A DNA stretch of 64,000 nucleotides from Faecalicatena_A orotica (GCF_040545875.1 NZ_JBEPMR010000014.1); one strand, 5' to 3'; positions 1 through 8,904 are shown, counted from the stretch's first letter. Notes: generated by a model from the letters alone, not told the origin. Program-made: numbers and translations.

Positions 1-1087
1 TGATGGTTGCCGTACATCCAACGGGCTGGTTCCTGAAAAATACAGGTCCCATTGTCTCTATGCTGCTCAGCCTGTGATGGTCTATGATTTCCAGCACATC
101 GGCCTCCTCTATCCCGTCTACAGCCTGATTCTTCTCATTATGGTCTACAAGAATGACCTGTTTCTTTCTGCTGTTAAGCAGCCGCCTTCTGGAAATGAAG
201 CCGAGGAAATTGCCTTTATTATCTACGATCGGGAAATCACGGAAACGCTTATGTGCCATGACATCCTTTACATCATCGACGTAATCACGCAATTTAAACG
301 TAATGAGCCCTTCCTTTGTCATAAAATGTCTGACAGGGATACTCTGGTTGATCTGTCTTGCCACCGTAAATGTATCGTGGGGCGTGCTGATAATCACGAT
401 TTCTTTTTGTCTCGCTTGTTCTATGATGTCAGCCGGTATCTCCGCACCATGACAAACGACCATTGCGCCTACATTCAGGTCGATCGCACACTGCTGTGCT
501 TCTCTTCTGTTTCCAAGGATTACGAGGTCATCCTCCTCAATGAAATCAGACATCAGGTCACGGCTGGACGCCGCAATCCCCACTTTTCCTTTCAGAAGAA
601 AACTGTGGTCATTTCCAATTACTACCCGGCCGCCGATCGTCGTTGCGATATTGCGGTATTGTGTTCGGGCAGTGGAAAGGATCGTACTGTCATACACATC
701 CATATAAGATGTAGCAATGTCACCAATGGTGATCAGCCCCTCGAGCTTGCCGCCTCTTGTGACCGGCAGTGTCTTGATGTTGAGTTCCTTCATTCTGGCC
801 CACGCCGTCTTAATGGACACGCTGCCATTGAGCCCTTCCACCTTCCTTAACTCTACGTCCTTCACCTGGACACGCAGGTCAGAAAGAAGTCCGGGAACTT
901 TTATGCCAAACCGCTCCAGAACATACTGTGTCTCTTCATTGAGCTGCCCTGCCCTGCGCGGGGTATACTCCTCCCCTGTCAGCCTCGTCTTAAGCCTTGC
1001 ATAGGCAATTGCAGAACAGATCGAATCCGTATCCGGGTTCTTGTGGCCTACTACATATACTTTTCGCTTATTTACTCCATTATCCAT
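1..1087 (-). CDS. ppaC: CBS-domain manganese-dependent inorganic pyrophosphatase, 3' end outside the window
   Basis: Family II inorganic pyrophosphatase, cytosolic; it hydrolyses the pyrophosphate released by biosynthesis. Translation from ATG 1087 (SD AGGGTG about 8 nt upstream) gives the metal motif VVGHKNPDTDSI near residues 12-23, a first CBS half, a DRTGG-like middle region, a second CBS half, and the DHH motif (IIDHHRLSS) near residue 336. The CBS-DRTGG-CBS insert marks the subtype regulated by adenine nucleotides and dinucleotides. The frame is open through position 2, so 362 codons are visible. Relatives of this subtype are about 540-550 residues, so the end of the DHH domain and the C-terminal DHHA2 domain should lie to the left of the window. 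No defect is visible. Subtype and function are clear from the motifs; the nucleotide response is inferred from the family. Confidence 0.93.
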   Translation of the reverse strand, partial: MDNGVNKRKVYVVGHKNPDTDSICSAIAYARLKTRLTGEEYTPRRAGQLNEETQYVLERFGIKVPGLLSDLRVQVKDVELRKVEGLNGSVSIKTAWARMKELNIKTLPVTRGGKLEGLITIGDIATSYMDVYDSTILSTARTQYRNIATTIGGRVVIGNDHSFLLKGKVGIAASSRDLMSDFIEEDDLVILGNRREAQQCAIDLNVGAMVVCHGAEIPADIIEQARQKEIVIISTPHDTFTVARQINQSIPVRHFMTKEGLITFKLRDYVDDVKDVMAHKRFRDFPIVDNKGNFLGFISRRRLLNSRKKQVILVDHNEKNQAVDGIEEADVLEIIDHHRLSSIETMGPVFFRNQPVGCTATI

Positions 1088-1421
1088 ATCATTTCACCCT
1101 CTATTCCCGCAGGCGGCAGGACGGGATCAGGTATCCCATCCCTTTTTGTCACCGTGGGAGAAAACCTCTGCCCGGGCCCCGCCGCACTGCAAATTTAATG
1201 CCCTGCAGCCCGCCGCAGGGTCTTTGGTTTTTCAATTCATTAATAGTAGCTTGCCATTTTTTCAGGAATTCGTCAACCCAATTTTCAAGATTGGTTGTTT
1301 TTTTGGTAAAACATATGCTATACTAAGTCTGTACTATTTTTCACACAGACACACGGGTTTTCAGTAATGGGCCGCGGTGCAAGTGTGATTTACACGAATT
1401 TTAAAGATAAGTTGAGGTGCA
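1088..1421. other. Intergenic region between divergent ppaC and the S1-domain gene
   Basis: 334 bp without a gene. The left part (1100-1235) is GC-rich and can fold; it includes CCCTGC/GCAGGG arms (1201-1206, 1215-1220) followed by a T-rich run on the plus strand, which looks like a terminator although no plus-strand gene precedes it. It could equally be part of a structured ppaC leader. The right part (1240-1420) is AT-rich and carries the promoter of the S1-domain gene. No known riboswitch was recognised. Confidence 0.5.
1295..1324 (+). promoter_or_regulatory. Sigma-A promoter for the S1-domain gene
   Basis: TTGTTT (1295-1300), 18-nt spacer, TATACT (1319-1324). It lies about 97 nt upstream of the ATG at 1422. 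The -10 box is good and the -35 moderate. Confidence 0.55.
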
Positions 1422-2120
1422 ATGATGAGCGAAGAATTGAAAACAGAAGAAGTACAGACAAATGAAGAACCTGTTGAGACAATGGCTGATTACGAGGGAC
1501 ATTTTGATGATGCAAATCCCTGGAACAGAGTTCTTGACTACATGGAGAACAAGACAGTCCTGCCTGTTAAAGTAGAAGGGATCGTAAATGGCGGCGCTAT
1601 CGCAATGGTCGAGGGCTTACGCGGATTCATCCCTGCATCCAAGCTTTCTCTTTCATATATTGAGGATTTGGAAACCTATTTATTGAAGGACATCGAAGTA
1701 CGCGTCATTGATGTTGATCAGGCAAATAACCGTCTCGTTTTATCCGCCCGCGAGATTTTAAGGGAAAAAGAGAAAAAAGCACGTGAAGACCAGATCGCAA
1801 GCATTAAGATCGGTACTGTTATGGAAGGAACTGTTGAGACTCTGCAGAATTATGGGGCATTTATTAAACTCGAGAACGGACTGTCCGGCCTCGTGCATAT
1901 CTCCCAGATCTCCCAGAAGCGCATCAAGACTCCGGGTGAAGTTCTGAAAACCGGCGACACTGTAAAGGTAAAAGTGATCGGGATTAAGGACGGCAAGATC
2001 AGCCTGAGTATGAAAGCACTCGAGGAATCTGCAGAAGAAGTTGTTGAAAAAGTAGAGATTCCTAAGAGCGAGAACATCGGGACAAACCTTGGTGACCTCT
2101 TTAAGAACATTAAGCTTTAG
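1422..2120 (+). CDS. S1 RNA-binding domain protein (two S1 repeats)
   Basis: RNA-binding protein of 232 residues related to ribosomal protein S1, but with only two S1 (OB-fold) repeats, at about residues 43-110 and 127-197. The second has the typical core YGAFIKLENGLSGLVHISQIS. An acidic N-terminal tail of about 40 residues precedes them, and a short tail ends in LGDLFKNIKL. Genes of this size in Clostridia are usually annotated as S1-like RNA-binding proteins or short S1 homologues; full S1 has four to six repeats. It probably acts in the cytosol on mRNA or the ribosome, but the exact target cannot be read from sequence. SD GAGGTG lies just before ATG ATG; the second ATG (1425) is equally possible. 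It is monocistronic, with its own promoter and a terminator at 2164. Confidence 0.85.
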   Translation: MMSEELKTEEVQTNEEPVETMADYEGHFDDANPWNRVLDYMENKTVLPVKVEGIVNGGAIAMVEGLRGFIPASKLSLSYIEDLETYLLKDIEVRVIDVDQANNRLVLSAREILREKEKKAREDQIASIKIGTVMEGTVETLQNYGAFIKLENGLSGLVHISQISQKRIKTPGEVLKTGDTVKVKVIGIKDGKISLSMKALEESAEEVVEKVEIPKSENIGTNLGDLFKNIKL

Positions 2121-2163
2121 GATTTCCTTTTTGAAAGTTTCCGGAAAAAGCTATGAAATGAAC

Positions 2164-2216
2164 AAACCCTTCAGACTGGAGCAGGATATATTTTTCCTGC
2201 CCGGACTGAAGGGTTT
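2164..2216. terminator. Bidirectional terminator between S1 gene and mrp
   Basis: Perfect 11-bp arms AAACCCTTCAG (2164-2174) and CTGAAGGGTTT (2206-2216), with an inner GCAGGA/TCCTGC stem. It sits between convergent genes and has A/T-rich flanks suited to both directions. Confidence 0.8.
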
Positions 2217-2249
2217 CATTATATGCTTTGTTCGGCTGTCCTGCCATTT

Positions 2250-3077
2250 TTATAGTTTAATATCCTGCAGATATGGATTCTCGGCCTCATAGAATTTTTC
2301 TGCATCAACCGCTTCTGCAATCTTCATATCGATCGGCATCTTACCGAGTACAGGCATGTTCAGTTCCGCCGCAATCTCGTCTATGTGGCTCTCGCCGAAT
2401 ACTTTGATCTCTTTCCCGCAGTCAGGACATTTTACATAACTGTAGTTTTCCACCACGCCAAGCACAGGGATATTCATCTGTTTTGCCATGTTGTATGCTT
2501 TCTTCACGATCATCTGTACAAGGTCCTGAGGAGATGTTACAATGACAACCCCGTCTACCGGCAGTGACTGGAATACGGTTAACGGCACATCTCCGGTTCC
2601 CGGAGGCATGTCCACGAACAGATAATCAATGTCTCCCCACATAACGTCAGTCCAGAACTGTGTTACGACTCCTGCAATAACAGGCCCCCTCCAGATAACC
2701 GGGGTATCCTCATCCTCCAGCAGAAGGTTGACGGACATGATTCTGGTCTCATCCTTTGCGATACAAGGGAACATCCCCTCATCACTGCCCTTCGCCGTCT
2801 CATGCACACCATACATCTTTGGAATGGACGGTCCTGTAATGTCTGCATCCAGAATGCCGACGGTGTATCCTTTCTCACGCATCATTCTGGCCAGAGATGC
2901 AGTCACGAGTGATTTGCCTACGCCTCCCTTTCCACTGATAACGCCGATTACCTTTTTAATCTGTGAATATTTATTTGCCGGAACTCTGAAATCCTCCTTT
3001 TTGCTCTCACATGATCCTGCATGTGCGCAGCCTGCACAGGACTCTTCGCTGCAGCCATTGCTGTATTCATCTGCCAT
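2250..3077 (-). CDS. mrp: Mrp/NBP35-family P-loop iron-sulfur carrier protein
   Basis: ATP-binding Fe-S cluster scaffold or carrier of the Mrp/ApbC/NBP35 family (275 residues), cytosolic. The deviant Walker A GKGGVGKS is at residues 49-56. The switch regions DADITGPSIP and DMPPGTGD follow. The N-terminus has four cysteines (9, 14, 17, 23) in a short Cys-rich tail like that of NBP35 or clostridial Mrp. The CPDCG motif at 217-221 is the CxxC pair that bridges a cluster between two subunits. It is transcribed leftward, alone, ending at the shared terminator. A copy of the 92-bp repeat (3161-3266) sits directly upstream and may supply its promoter. The family assignment is firm; its client proteins are unknown. 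Confidence 0.93.
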   Translation of the reverse strand: MADEYSNGCSEESCAGCAHAGSCESKKEDFRVPANKYSQIKKVIGVISGKGGVGKSLVTASLARMMREKGYTVGILDADITGPSIPKMYGVHETAKGSDEGMFPCIAKDETRIMSVNLLLEDEDTPVIWRGPVIAGVVTQFWTDVMWGDIDYLFVDMPPGTGDVPLTVFQSLPVDGVVIVTSPQDLVQMIVKKAYNMAKQMNIPVLGVVENYSYVKCPDCGKEIKVFGESHIDEIAAELNMPVLGKMPIDMKIAEAVDAEKFYEAENPYLQDIKL

Positions 3078-3160
3078 ATTGCTCTACCTTCTCTTTCTAT
3101 AATAGTATCGTACTGTTTCAAAAAGCAAGCCTGCCTGTAACGGCAAGGCCCGCTTTTTGT

Positions 3161-3266
3161 ATTATACCATAAATACTAAACTCGTGAAATACCTCGTTAA
3201 GTATTTAGGTATATGTCTTACTAAGCGTGATAAAACCACGCTAAGTGCGAGCATTATACCATAAAT
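3161..3266 (-). repeat. 92-bp intergenic repeat, locus 1 (one unit plus flank)
   Basis: Reads on the minus strand toward mrp. One 92-bp unit is bounded by two copies of the box TTTATGGTATAAT (near 3253-3265 and 3161-3172). Inside are GCGTG/CACGC arms and TAAATACT/AGTATTTA arms. The box nearest mrp is an extended -10 (TGG-TATAAT). The same unit occurs at 9053-9196 and 61121-61328. Confidence 0.9.
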
Positions 3267-3302
3267 GCAATTTACTAAAAACCCTCGGAATGATGCATAC
3301 CC

Positions 3303-3932
3303 CTATACCAGTTTTTCTATGGCACCGGACTGTATCGCTGTAATGTTTTGTGTAATGCGCTCTTTCGGCCAGTCCCACCATTTCAGCTCCAGAAGGGTCT
3401 TAATCGTACCTTCTGAAAACCGTTTTCTGATAGGATTTGCCGGTATTCCGCCGACGATTGTATATGGTGCAACGTCTTTTGTCACAAGCGCACGGCTGCC
3501 TATGACTGCACCGTCACCGATGGTAACCCCGGCCAGAATAACTGCCTCATAGCCGATCCACACATCATTTCCTATGACGATATCACCCTTGTTGTCCCAG
3601 GAATCTGCAACATTTTTCATGTCAAGCCCCCACTCCTCAAAGAAAAGTGGAAACGGATACGTAGACAGGGATGACATCCTGTGATTTGCACTGTTAAACA
3701 GGAACTTTGCTCCGCAGGCAATAGAACAGAACCTGCCGATCACAAGATGGTCATGGTTGACCGGATAATGATACAGCACATTACTTTTTTCAAACAATAC
3801 CGGGTCATTGACAAAATCATTATACATCGTATAATCGCCGACCATAATGTTTGGATCGCTGATTACGTTCTTTAAATAAACTGTCTGATTGTCTCCCGTT
3901 CTGGGATATATTTGTTTCTCTGGAATAGCCAT
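3303..3932 (-). CDS. CatB/Vat-like hexapeptide-repeat O-acetyltransferase
   Basis: Acetyl-CoA-dependent O-acetyltransferase of the left-handed beta-helix (hexapeptide) superfamily, 209 residues, the usual length for the CatB/Vat xenobiotic acetyltransferases. The motif NSANHRM with the likely catalytic His84 and the following STYPF match the Vat/CatB active-site loop. The coil motifs IVIGNDVWIG and GVTIGDGAVIGSRALV (about 117-150) and the CoA-side VGGIPANPIRKRF are typical. Relatives acetylate streptogramin A or chloramphenicol, but most chromosomal clostridial members have unknown substrates, so resistance cannot be claimed. It is monocistronic with its own promoter at 4037-4065. The next gene leftward, mrp, is separated by the 92-bp repeat. 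Confidence 0.85.
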   Translation of the reverse strand: MAIPEKQIYPRTGDNQTVYLKNVISDPNIMVGDYTMYNDFVNDPVLFEKSNVLYHYPVNHDHLVIGRFCSIACGAKFLFNSANHRMSSLSTYPFPLFFEEWGLDMKNVADSWDNKGDIVIGNDVWIGYEAVILAGVTIGDGAVIGSRALVTKDVAPYTIVGGIPANPIRKRFSEGTIKTLLELKWWDWPKERITQNITAIQSGAIEKLV

Positions 3933-4036
3933 TTTAAGTCCTCCTCTTAATTGTTAACCACTTATTTCAACCATTCCAGCTAATGCAATGCAAAGCTTCA
4001 CAAACGCTCACCTCTTTTTAATTTGATACAATATTT

Positions 4037-4065
4037 ATCATAACATAGAGATGCTTTAAAGTAAA
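4037..4065 (-). promoter_or_regulatory. Sigma-A promoter for the acetyltransferase gene
   Basis: Minus strand TTTACT (4065-4060), 17-nt spacer, TATGAT (4042-4037), about 105 nt upstream of the ATG at 3932. Confidence 0.7.
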
Positions 4066-4087
4066 CTTTCCCATCCGTCCTTCGTTT

Positions 4088-5482
4088 CTACAATTCATCC
4101 CGGGTGACGTCTTTCAGCCACTTGAAGCTTTTGTAGCGTATCCATGTGATCGGTACTTTAATCAGCTCGTCGCACATCAATATCATGTATACAACCGGGA
4201 CGCTGCATTTAAACACAAATGCGGCCAGCCATCCAAACAGGATAGAACCTCCCCACATGGTAGAAACATCCATAATCAGGCCGAACCTCGTGTCCCCGCC
4301 TGAACGGAATGTTCCTACTACCATCGTTGTGTTGAATGATTGGGCAACTACGAAATAAGACATAATAAAGAACATGAATTTCAGATAGCCCTTAGCCTCC
4401 ACAGACAGTGACAGCGCCGCCGCTGCGACCGGTGATGCCGCCAGAATCAGCCCCCCGCCTAATGCCCCCATAATGACGCTCAGCCAAAGAAACCTGTTGG
4501 CATATGCCTTTGCATGTTCAAATTTTTTCTCCCCTATTGTTTTACCTAAATAAATCGCAGTGGCGCTCGACAGGCCAAATGCCACAACAGTTGCCAGCTG
4601 TCTGGCCACCTGCGCGACAGAATTTGCAGCCACGGCCGCGCTTCCCATATGTCCTAAAATAGCCGTGTTCGCAGCCGTGCCAAGCCCCCACATCACCTCA
4701 TTCATAACAACAGGCAGTGCATAACGCAGGAAATCCTGCACAAGTATTTTATCTGTCCTTAAAAAATAGTTTATCCGGAATTTTATGTCCTTATTAAAGA
4801 ACCTGGCATATCCAAATACGAGTACCAGCTCCGTAATCCTTGCAATCAGCGTTCCAAGCGCCGCACCCTGAATTCCCATCGCCGGACAGCCCAGAAGGCC
4901 AAAAATAAAAATGGCATTCAGGACCACATTCACGATAAGCGAAATGAGGTAGACGACAGTTGCCACAACCACCCGCTCCACACTGCGCATCACATAAAGG
5001 TAAACCTGGGTAATCCCCATTATCACATATGAAAATGCTACAATCCGCAGGTATTGTATCCCCTGTGCTGTCACCTCCGGATCATTCGTAAATATCTTCA
5101 TCAGTATCCCCGGAATCACAAGGGCCGCAATCATAAACACCGCAGTAACCACCACCGCCGCCTTCATTCCAAGAGCCAGTATCTTCTCAATCGTCTTCTT
5201 ATCGCCCTTCCCCCAGTACTGTGCCGTCAGCACCGTTGCTCCGGACGTCAGGCCAAACAGAAAAAGAACCATGATGTACTGCACCTGCCCGGCCAGAGAC
5301 GCCCCTGAAAGGGCCTTTTCCCCCACCTTGCCCAGCATAATAACATCCGCCGCAGTAACCCCCACATTTATCAGATTCTGCAGCGCCATCGGAATCACAA
5401 GGGCAAACACACTTTTATAAAACTTACCCCAGTCAATCCCCAGCTGATTCTCTATATGTAACCTGCCTTTCTCCACACTCAT
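4088..5482 (-). CDS. MATE-family multidrug/cation efflux transporter
   Basis: Integral membrane exporter of 464 residues with about 12 membrane segments and the two-bundle MATE fold. The N-terminal half begins with FALVIPMALQNLINVGVTAAD, the characteristic TM1 stretch, and the second half repeats it around VVMNEVMWGLGTAAN. Members couple extrusion of cationic drugs or metabolites to Na+ or H+ entry. Its substrate cannot be told from sequence. The start at ATG 5482 puts a short hydrophilic tail before TM1. It is monocistronic with a good promoter at 5596-5624; immediately upstream of that promoter lies copy A of the GGTACACC repeat family. Confidence 0.92.
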   Translation of the reverse strand: MSVEKGRLHIENQLGIDWGKFYKSVFALVIPMALQNLINVGVTAADVIMLGKVGEKALSGASLAGQVQYIMVLFLFGLTSGATVLTAQYWGKGDKKTIEKILALGMKAAVVVTAVFMIAALVIPGILMKIFTNDPEVTAQGIQYLRIVAFSYVIMGITQVYLYVMRSVERVVVATVVYLISLIVNVVLNAIFIFGLLGCPAMGIQGAALGTLIARITELVLVFGYARFFNKDIKFRINYFLRTDKILVQDFLRYALPVVMNEVMWGLGTAANTAILGHMGSAAVAANSVAQVARQLATVVAFGLSSATAIYLGKTIGEKKFEHAKAYANRFLWLSVIMGALGGGLILAASPVAAAALSLSVEAKGYLKFMFFIMSYFVVAQSFNTTMVVGTFRSGGDTRFGLIMDVSTMWGGSILFGWLAAFVFKCSVPVVYMILMCDELIKVPITWIRYKSFKWLKDVTRDEL

Positions 5483-5595
5483 CTTCTTCGCCGCCCTCTC
5501 TTATACTTTATATTTTTCACCTGTCTGGAAAACATCTATCCACACACCGGCCTAACCTTAGAAAAGATGCCCTCCGCTGACGCAAAGAACATCTT

Positions 5596-5624
5596 AGTAT
5601 AAAAATATTAGCATAAAATTCCAA
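5596..5624 (-). promoter_or_regulatory. Sigma-A promoter for the MATE gene
   Basis: Minus strand TTGGAA (5624-5619), 17-nt spacer, TATACT (5601-5596). The first GGTACA unit of the repeat at 5628 begins 4 bp upstream of the -35 box. Confidence 0.7.
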
Positions 5625-5627
5625 AAA

Positions 5628-5704
5628 GGTACAGGGCAAACTTCAAATTGGTACACCACAAACCTTAATTTGGGACGTAGTAAACCTGAACTATATTACG
5701 TCCC
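5628..5704 (+). repeat. 22-bp-phased GGTACACC repeat with GGGACGTA hairpin, copy A
   Basis: Units start at 5628 (GGTACAGGGC, diverged), 5650 (GGTACACCAC) and 5672 (GGGACGTAGT), exactly 22 bp apart. GGGACGTA (5672-5679) pairs with TACGTCCC (5697-5704) across a 17-nt loop that begins GTAAAC. The right arm overlaps the last codons and the stop codon of the permease gene ending at 5696. Copies B (34853-34929) and C (36704-36802) have the same phasing and loop length. Confidence 0.9.
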
Positions 5705-6847
5705 TAATCTCTTTCTTTTTGATATTACCATTGCGATGCATAAGATTGCCGCTGCGAATACGAGTTGTATTCCGAATGCCTGCAGTATTTCTGTCCTTAC
5801 ATTTCCGGTGATGCTTCCGTATTCGGCCAGCAGGTCGTTGCCTTTTACGTACCAGTAGACCGGCAGGAACTGTGCAACTGTTTTTACGCCTTTCCCCAGT
5901 AATTCCAATGGGACGAAGACGCCGCAGAGGAAGCCCATCCCAAGGGAGAGTATATTAACGATTCCGTTCAGTGCATTCGTGTTATTTGTAATCATTCCGA
6001 CCATGTATGCGAGTGATAATGCCACCACCAGCATGATTAGGGAGTTTATGATGTAGTATGGAACGTTTTTGCTTTGCAGGAATTCTTTTCCATACAGGAT
6101 TAGATTCCCGGCCATGCTGATTCCCCACAATACCAGGCCGAATACAGATGCCGCCAATAGTGCCTCCATATTTTGTCTGCGTGCGGAAACCGCACTTGCC
6201 TGCATTCTTTTCTGGATGTCTGGCTTATGGAAAACGGACAGGATGTTTCCAAGGACATAGCAGAGTATGCTCAGCAGGAGATAAGGGATGTATTGAAAAT
6301 AGTAACTGTATACCGGTGCCTCTCCTGCGTTTCCGTTACTGGCCAGCATTGTTACTGATGGTTCCTTTGCCTCATTTACTGCTTTGACTGCCTCTCCAAC
6401 TGTATACCCTGCTGCGTTGTATGTTTTCATGTTATTCAGAAAGCTGTTGATCTGCTGGTCTACATAGAAGCTTGTGTATGAACCCGGAATTTTGGTCACA
6501 GACAGTTTTTCATCGCCGTCCAGACATTTTTCCTCGAATCCGGCAGGAATCTTTACAATATATTCGATGTTCGAATAGAACATGTTTTCCTGTAATTCTT
6601 CTTTATTGTTCTCTGTCAATGTTACCTGATGGTACTTTTCAAGATACTGCATAAGCCCTTTTGCCATTTCTCCGCCATCTTCATCCACAAATGCTAGCTT
6701 TACGCTATGTGCTGTATAGCTGTCATTCATCGTTGATTTGACAGAACTTTGTATCATTAGAGTGATTCCGAAGAAAACCACCAGATAGAGAATGATGATG
6801 GCTGCATTTTGTTTTGTGATTTTCATATATCCTTTAAATATTGTCAT
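5696..6847 (-). CDS. ABC-2 type exporter permease (second subunit)
   Basis: Membrane subunit of an ABC exporter, 383 residues. It has one N-terminal membrane segment (about 14-32), a long extracytoplasmic domain of about 150 residues, and a block of five or six C-terminal segments, which is the ABC2_membrane_3 layout. Its start (SD AGGAGGG) overlaps the previous permease gene by 14 bp, so translation is coupled. With the genes at 6834 and 7975 it forms a heterodimeric exporter. The final residues LGT and the TAA stop are encoded inside repeat copy A, so the C-terminus may have been set by insertion of that repeat. The cargo is unknown; similar systems export drugs, peptides or lipids. Confidence 0.88.
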   Translation of the reverse strand: MTIFKGYMKITKQNAAIIILYLVVFFGITLMIQSSVKSTMNDSYTAHSVKLAFVDEDGGEMAKGLMQYLEKYHQVTLTENNKEELQENMFYSNIEYIVKIPAGFEEKCLDGDEKLSVTKIPGSYTSFYVDQQINSFLNNMKTYNAAGYTVGEAVKAVNEAKEPSVTMLASNGNAGEAPVYSYYFQYIPYLLLSILCYVLGNILSVFHKPDIQKRMQASAVSARRQNMEALLAASVFGLVLWGISMAGNLILYGKEFLQSKNVPYYIINSLIMLVVALSLAYMVGMITNNTNALNGIVNILSLGMGFLCGVFVPLELLGKGVKTVAQFLPVYWYVKGNDLLAEYGSITGNVRTEILQAFGIQLVFAAAILCIAMVISKRKRLGT

Positions 6848-7964
6848 AACGTTCCCTCCTGATCACTAAGAATGAGCCAATTGTCAGTACCGCAGACATT
6901 ATGACCAGTGTCATCAGGCTGCGTCTGAACCGAAGCGGGTCATCATAGACATTAATGCAGTAAAAGGCATCTGATATCAGTGCGGCCGGGTTGATCCGGT
7001 TTATGATCGGGCAGTTTCTTTCTACTACATCCTTCATCCCTGAATTCATCAGCCCTGCCAGGAAACTGCATACCATAGAAATCCCCAGCAATATGGCAAT
7101 CTTGATTCCTTCTCCCCGTTTACTGGAACTGCTGATAAAGATTCCCATTGATACCCCGATCATGCAGCCGACAAAAGACACAAGCAGCATCTGCGGCATC
7201 TGCCCGTCAAATTCCAGTTTCAGTACAAACTTCAGGTACAATAGCAGTATTATTACATTAATGAAGTGAATCCCAAAAGAAGTCAGCATCTCTGAGAGAA
7301 TCAGTTTCAGCTTATGGGTCGGTGTTACACATCTTCTTGCCGCCAGAGCGGTCAGGTTTGCCTGCAGGGTCAGTGCAGATCCAAAACCGATAAAACAGCC
7401 ATACATACATGCCATCGCTATCAATGCATAGAAAAACTGTGCATTGCCATTTGTCGTCCTGCCGCCCAGAGATACCTGAGAAACTAATTCCTCGTAATTC
7501 TCCATCTGTTTTACAGCGTTCTGGATGCCTTCTGGATGACTTGCCGCAATATTTTCCATTGTCTGCCTTCCATTCTCATAGCTTTCCAGCAGGGACTGAA
7601 GAATACTCTCCTCCAGACCGACTCCCCTGACAGTAAGTGACGGCTCATCACCGGCGTAAAAAATACCGGCTGCTTTCTTTTCTTCCAATGCTTTTTGTGC
7701 TTCTTTTTCATCCATTTTCTTTACTGTAATCAGTTTTGTATCGTCCGCCTCGATGCTCTTCAGAAACTCTGTAAATGCATCCGCCTCTGCGCTGTCTGCC
7801 TCTTCCACAATAACCACTGGCACTGTTTCAAAATCTGCTTCTTCCATGCGCCCAAAGGCAAAGTAAAAAAACGTTGCCAGAACAAGAGGAAAAACCAGCG
7901 GCCAGAAAAGCATATTAAAATTATGCAGTTTTACTTTCACATCGTATTTCATTAAATGCAGCAT
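6834..7964 (-). CDS. ABC-2 type exporter permease (first subunit)
   Basis: Membrane subunit of the same exporter, 376 residues. The layout is one membrane anchor at about 18-38, an extracytoplasmic domain of about 140 residues rich in Glu and Ala, then five or six segments from about residue 175 on, ending in a hydrophilic tail. It shares its plan with the downstream permease but little obvious sequence, so the two probably form a heterodimer. It starts 10 bp after the ATPase gene and overlaps the next permease gene by 14 bp. The divergent two-component system at 9249-10942 is the probable regulator. Cargo cannot be predicted. Confidence 0.88.
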   Translation of the reverse strand: MLHLMKYDVKVKLHNFNMLFWPLVFPLVLATFFYFAFGRMEEADFETVPVVIVEEADSAEADAFTEFLKSIEADDTKLITVKKMDEKEAQKALEEKKAAGIFYAGDEPSLTVRGVGLEESILQSLLESYENGRQTMENIAASHPEGIQNAVKQMENYEELVSQVSLGGRTTNGNAQFFYALIAMACMYGCFIGFGSALTLQANLTALAARRCVTPTHKLKLILSEMLTSFGIHFINVIILLLYLKFVLKLEFDGQMPQMLLVSFVGCMIGVSMGIFISSSSKRGEGIKIAILLGISMVCSFLAGLMNSGMKDVVERNCPIINRINPAALISDAFYCINVYDDPLRFRRSLMTLVIMSAVLTIGSFLVIRRERYDNI

Positions 7965-7974
7965 ATCTTCCCTC

Positions 7975-8904
7975 CTAATCTCTCAGTTCTGTTCCTGTGA
8001 TTTCCAGAAAAACATCGTTTAAAGTCGGCAGTTCTGAAAAAACTCTCCCGAAAGAAACTGCGTTCTCCTGCAGATAATTCAGAATGCGGATCAGGTTATG
8101 TTTTGCGCCCGTACATCTCACAGTCAATACCTGTTCATCGTACCGGACATCAAACACATGAGGCAGCTGTCTGATTTCCCTGATCTGTGCCTCTTCTATT
8201 GCAACGGCTTCTATTGTTACAGTCTCACCTGTTTTGATCATACTCTTGAGCTCTTCCTTCGTCCCCGATGCTATGCTCCTGCCGTGGTCCATGATCGCAA
8301 TCCTTGTGCAAATTTGTTCCACCTCTTCCATATAATGGGATGTGTATATGATCGTCGAGCCCTGCCTGTTCAGTTCCTTAATCCCTTCCAGAATCCGGTT
8401 CCTGCTCTGCGGGTCCACCGCGACTGTCGGCTCATCCATAATAATCAGCCTCGGCCTGTGTGCGATTCCGCATGCAATGTTCAGCCGTCTTAAAAGGCCT
8501 CCTGAAAGCTTTTTCGGACGCATCTTTATATATTCTTCCAGTCCCACAAACTGGACGGCTTCCTCTACAAGTTTTTTCCGTTTCGCCTTCTCCTTCACAT
8601 ACAGCCCACAAAAATAATCAATGTTTTCATAGACTGTCAGCTCATCGAAAACCGCCACATTCTGAAGAACGATTCCGATCTGCTGCTTGATCTTGTAGCT
8701 GTCAGGCTTCATCTCTTCACCAAAAATCGTGACCTTTCCTTTGTCATATTTCAGCAGTGCCAGCATACAGCTGATCGCCGTCGTTTTTCCCGAACCGTTC
8801 GGACCAAGCAGCCCGAAAATTTCCCCTTCCTCTATTTCCAGATTCAAATGATCCAGCGCCACCAGATTTCCATATCGTTTTACGAGATTTTCTATCTTTA
8901 TCAT
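7975..8904 (-). CDS. ABC exporter ATP-binding protein
   Basis: ATPase subunit, 309 residues, cytoplasmic face of the membrane. Walker A is GPNGSGKT (about residues 34-41), the signature LSGGLLRRLNIACG, and Walker B RLIIMDEP followed by the H-loop (YTSHYMEE). The C-terminal ~80 residues form the extra domain seen in drug and lantibiotic type (DrrA/CcmA-like) ATPases. The start is ATG 8904 (MIKIENLVKRYG) behind GGAGGAAATGTT; an in-frame ATG seven codons earlier lacks a good SD. It is the first gene of a three-gene exporter operon. The upstream region holds an ATGACA-AA-TGTCAT palindrome that could be the response-regulator site. Confidence 0.93.
   Translation of the reverse strand: MIKIENLVKRYGNLVALDHLNLEIEEGEIFGLLGPNGSGKTTAISCMLALLKYDKGKVTIFGEEMKPDSYKIKQQIGIVLQNVAVFDELTVYENIDYFCGLYVKEKAKRKKLVEEAVQFVGLEEYIKMRPKKLSGGLLRRLNIACGIAHRPRLIIMDEPTVAVDPQSRNRILEGIKELNRQGSTIIYTSHYMEEVEQICTRIAIMDHGRSIASGTKEELKSMIKTGETVTIEAVAIEEAQIREIRQLPHVFDVRYDEQVLTVRCTGAKHNLIRILNYLQENAVSFGRVFSELPTLNDVFLEITGTELRD

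Noticed and set aside
74..850. A 258-codon plus-strand frame opposite ppaC
   Set aside because: It is antisense to a clear CBS-type pyrophosphatase, has no SD and no recognisable domain.
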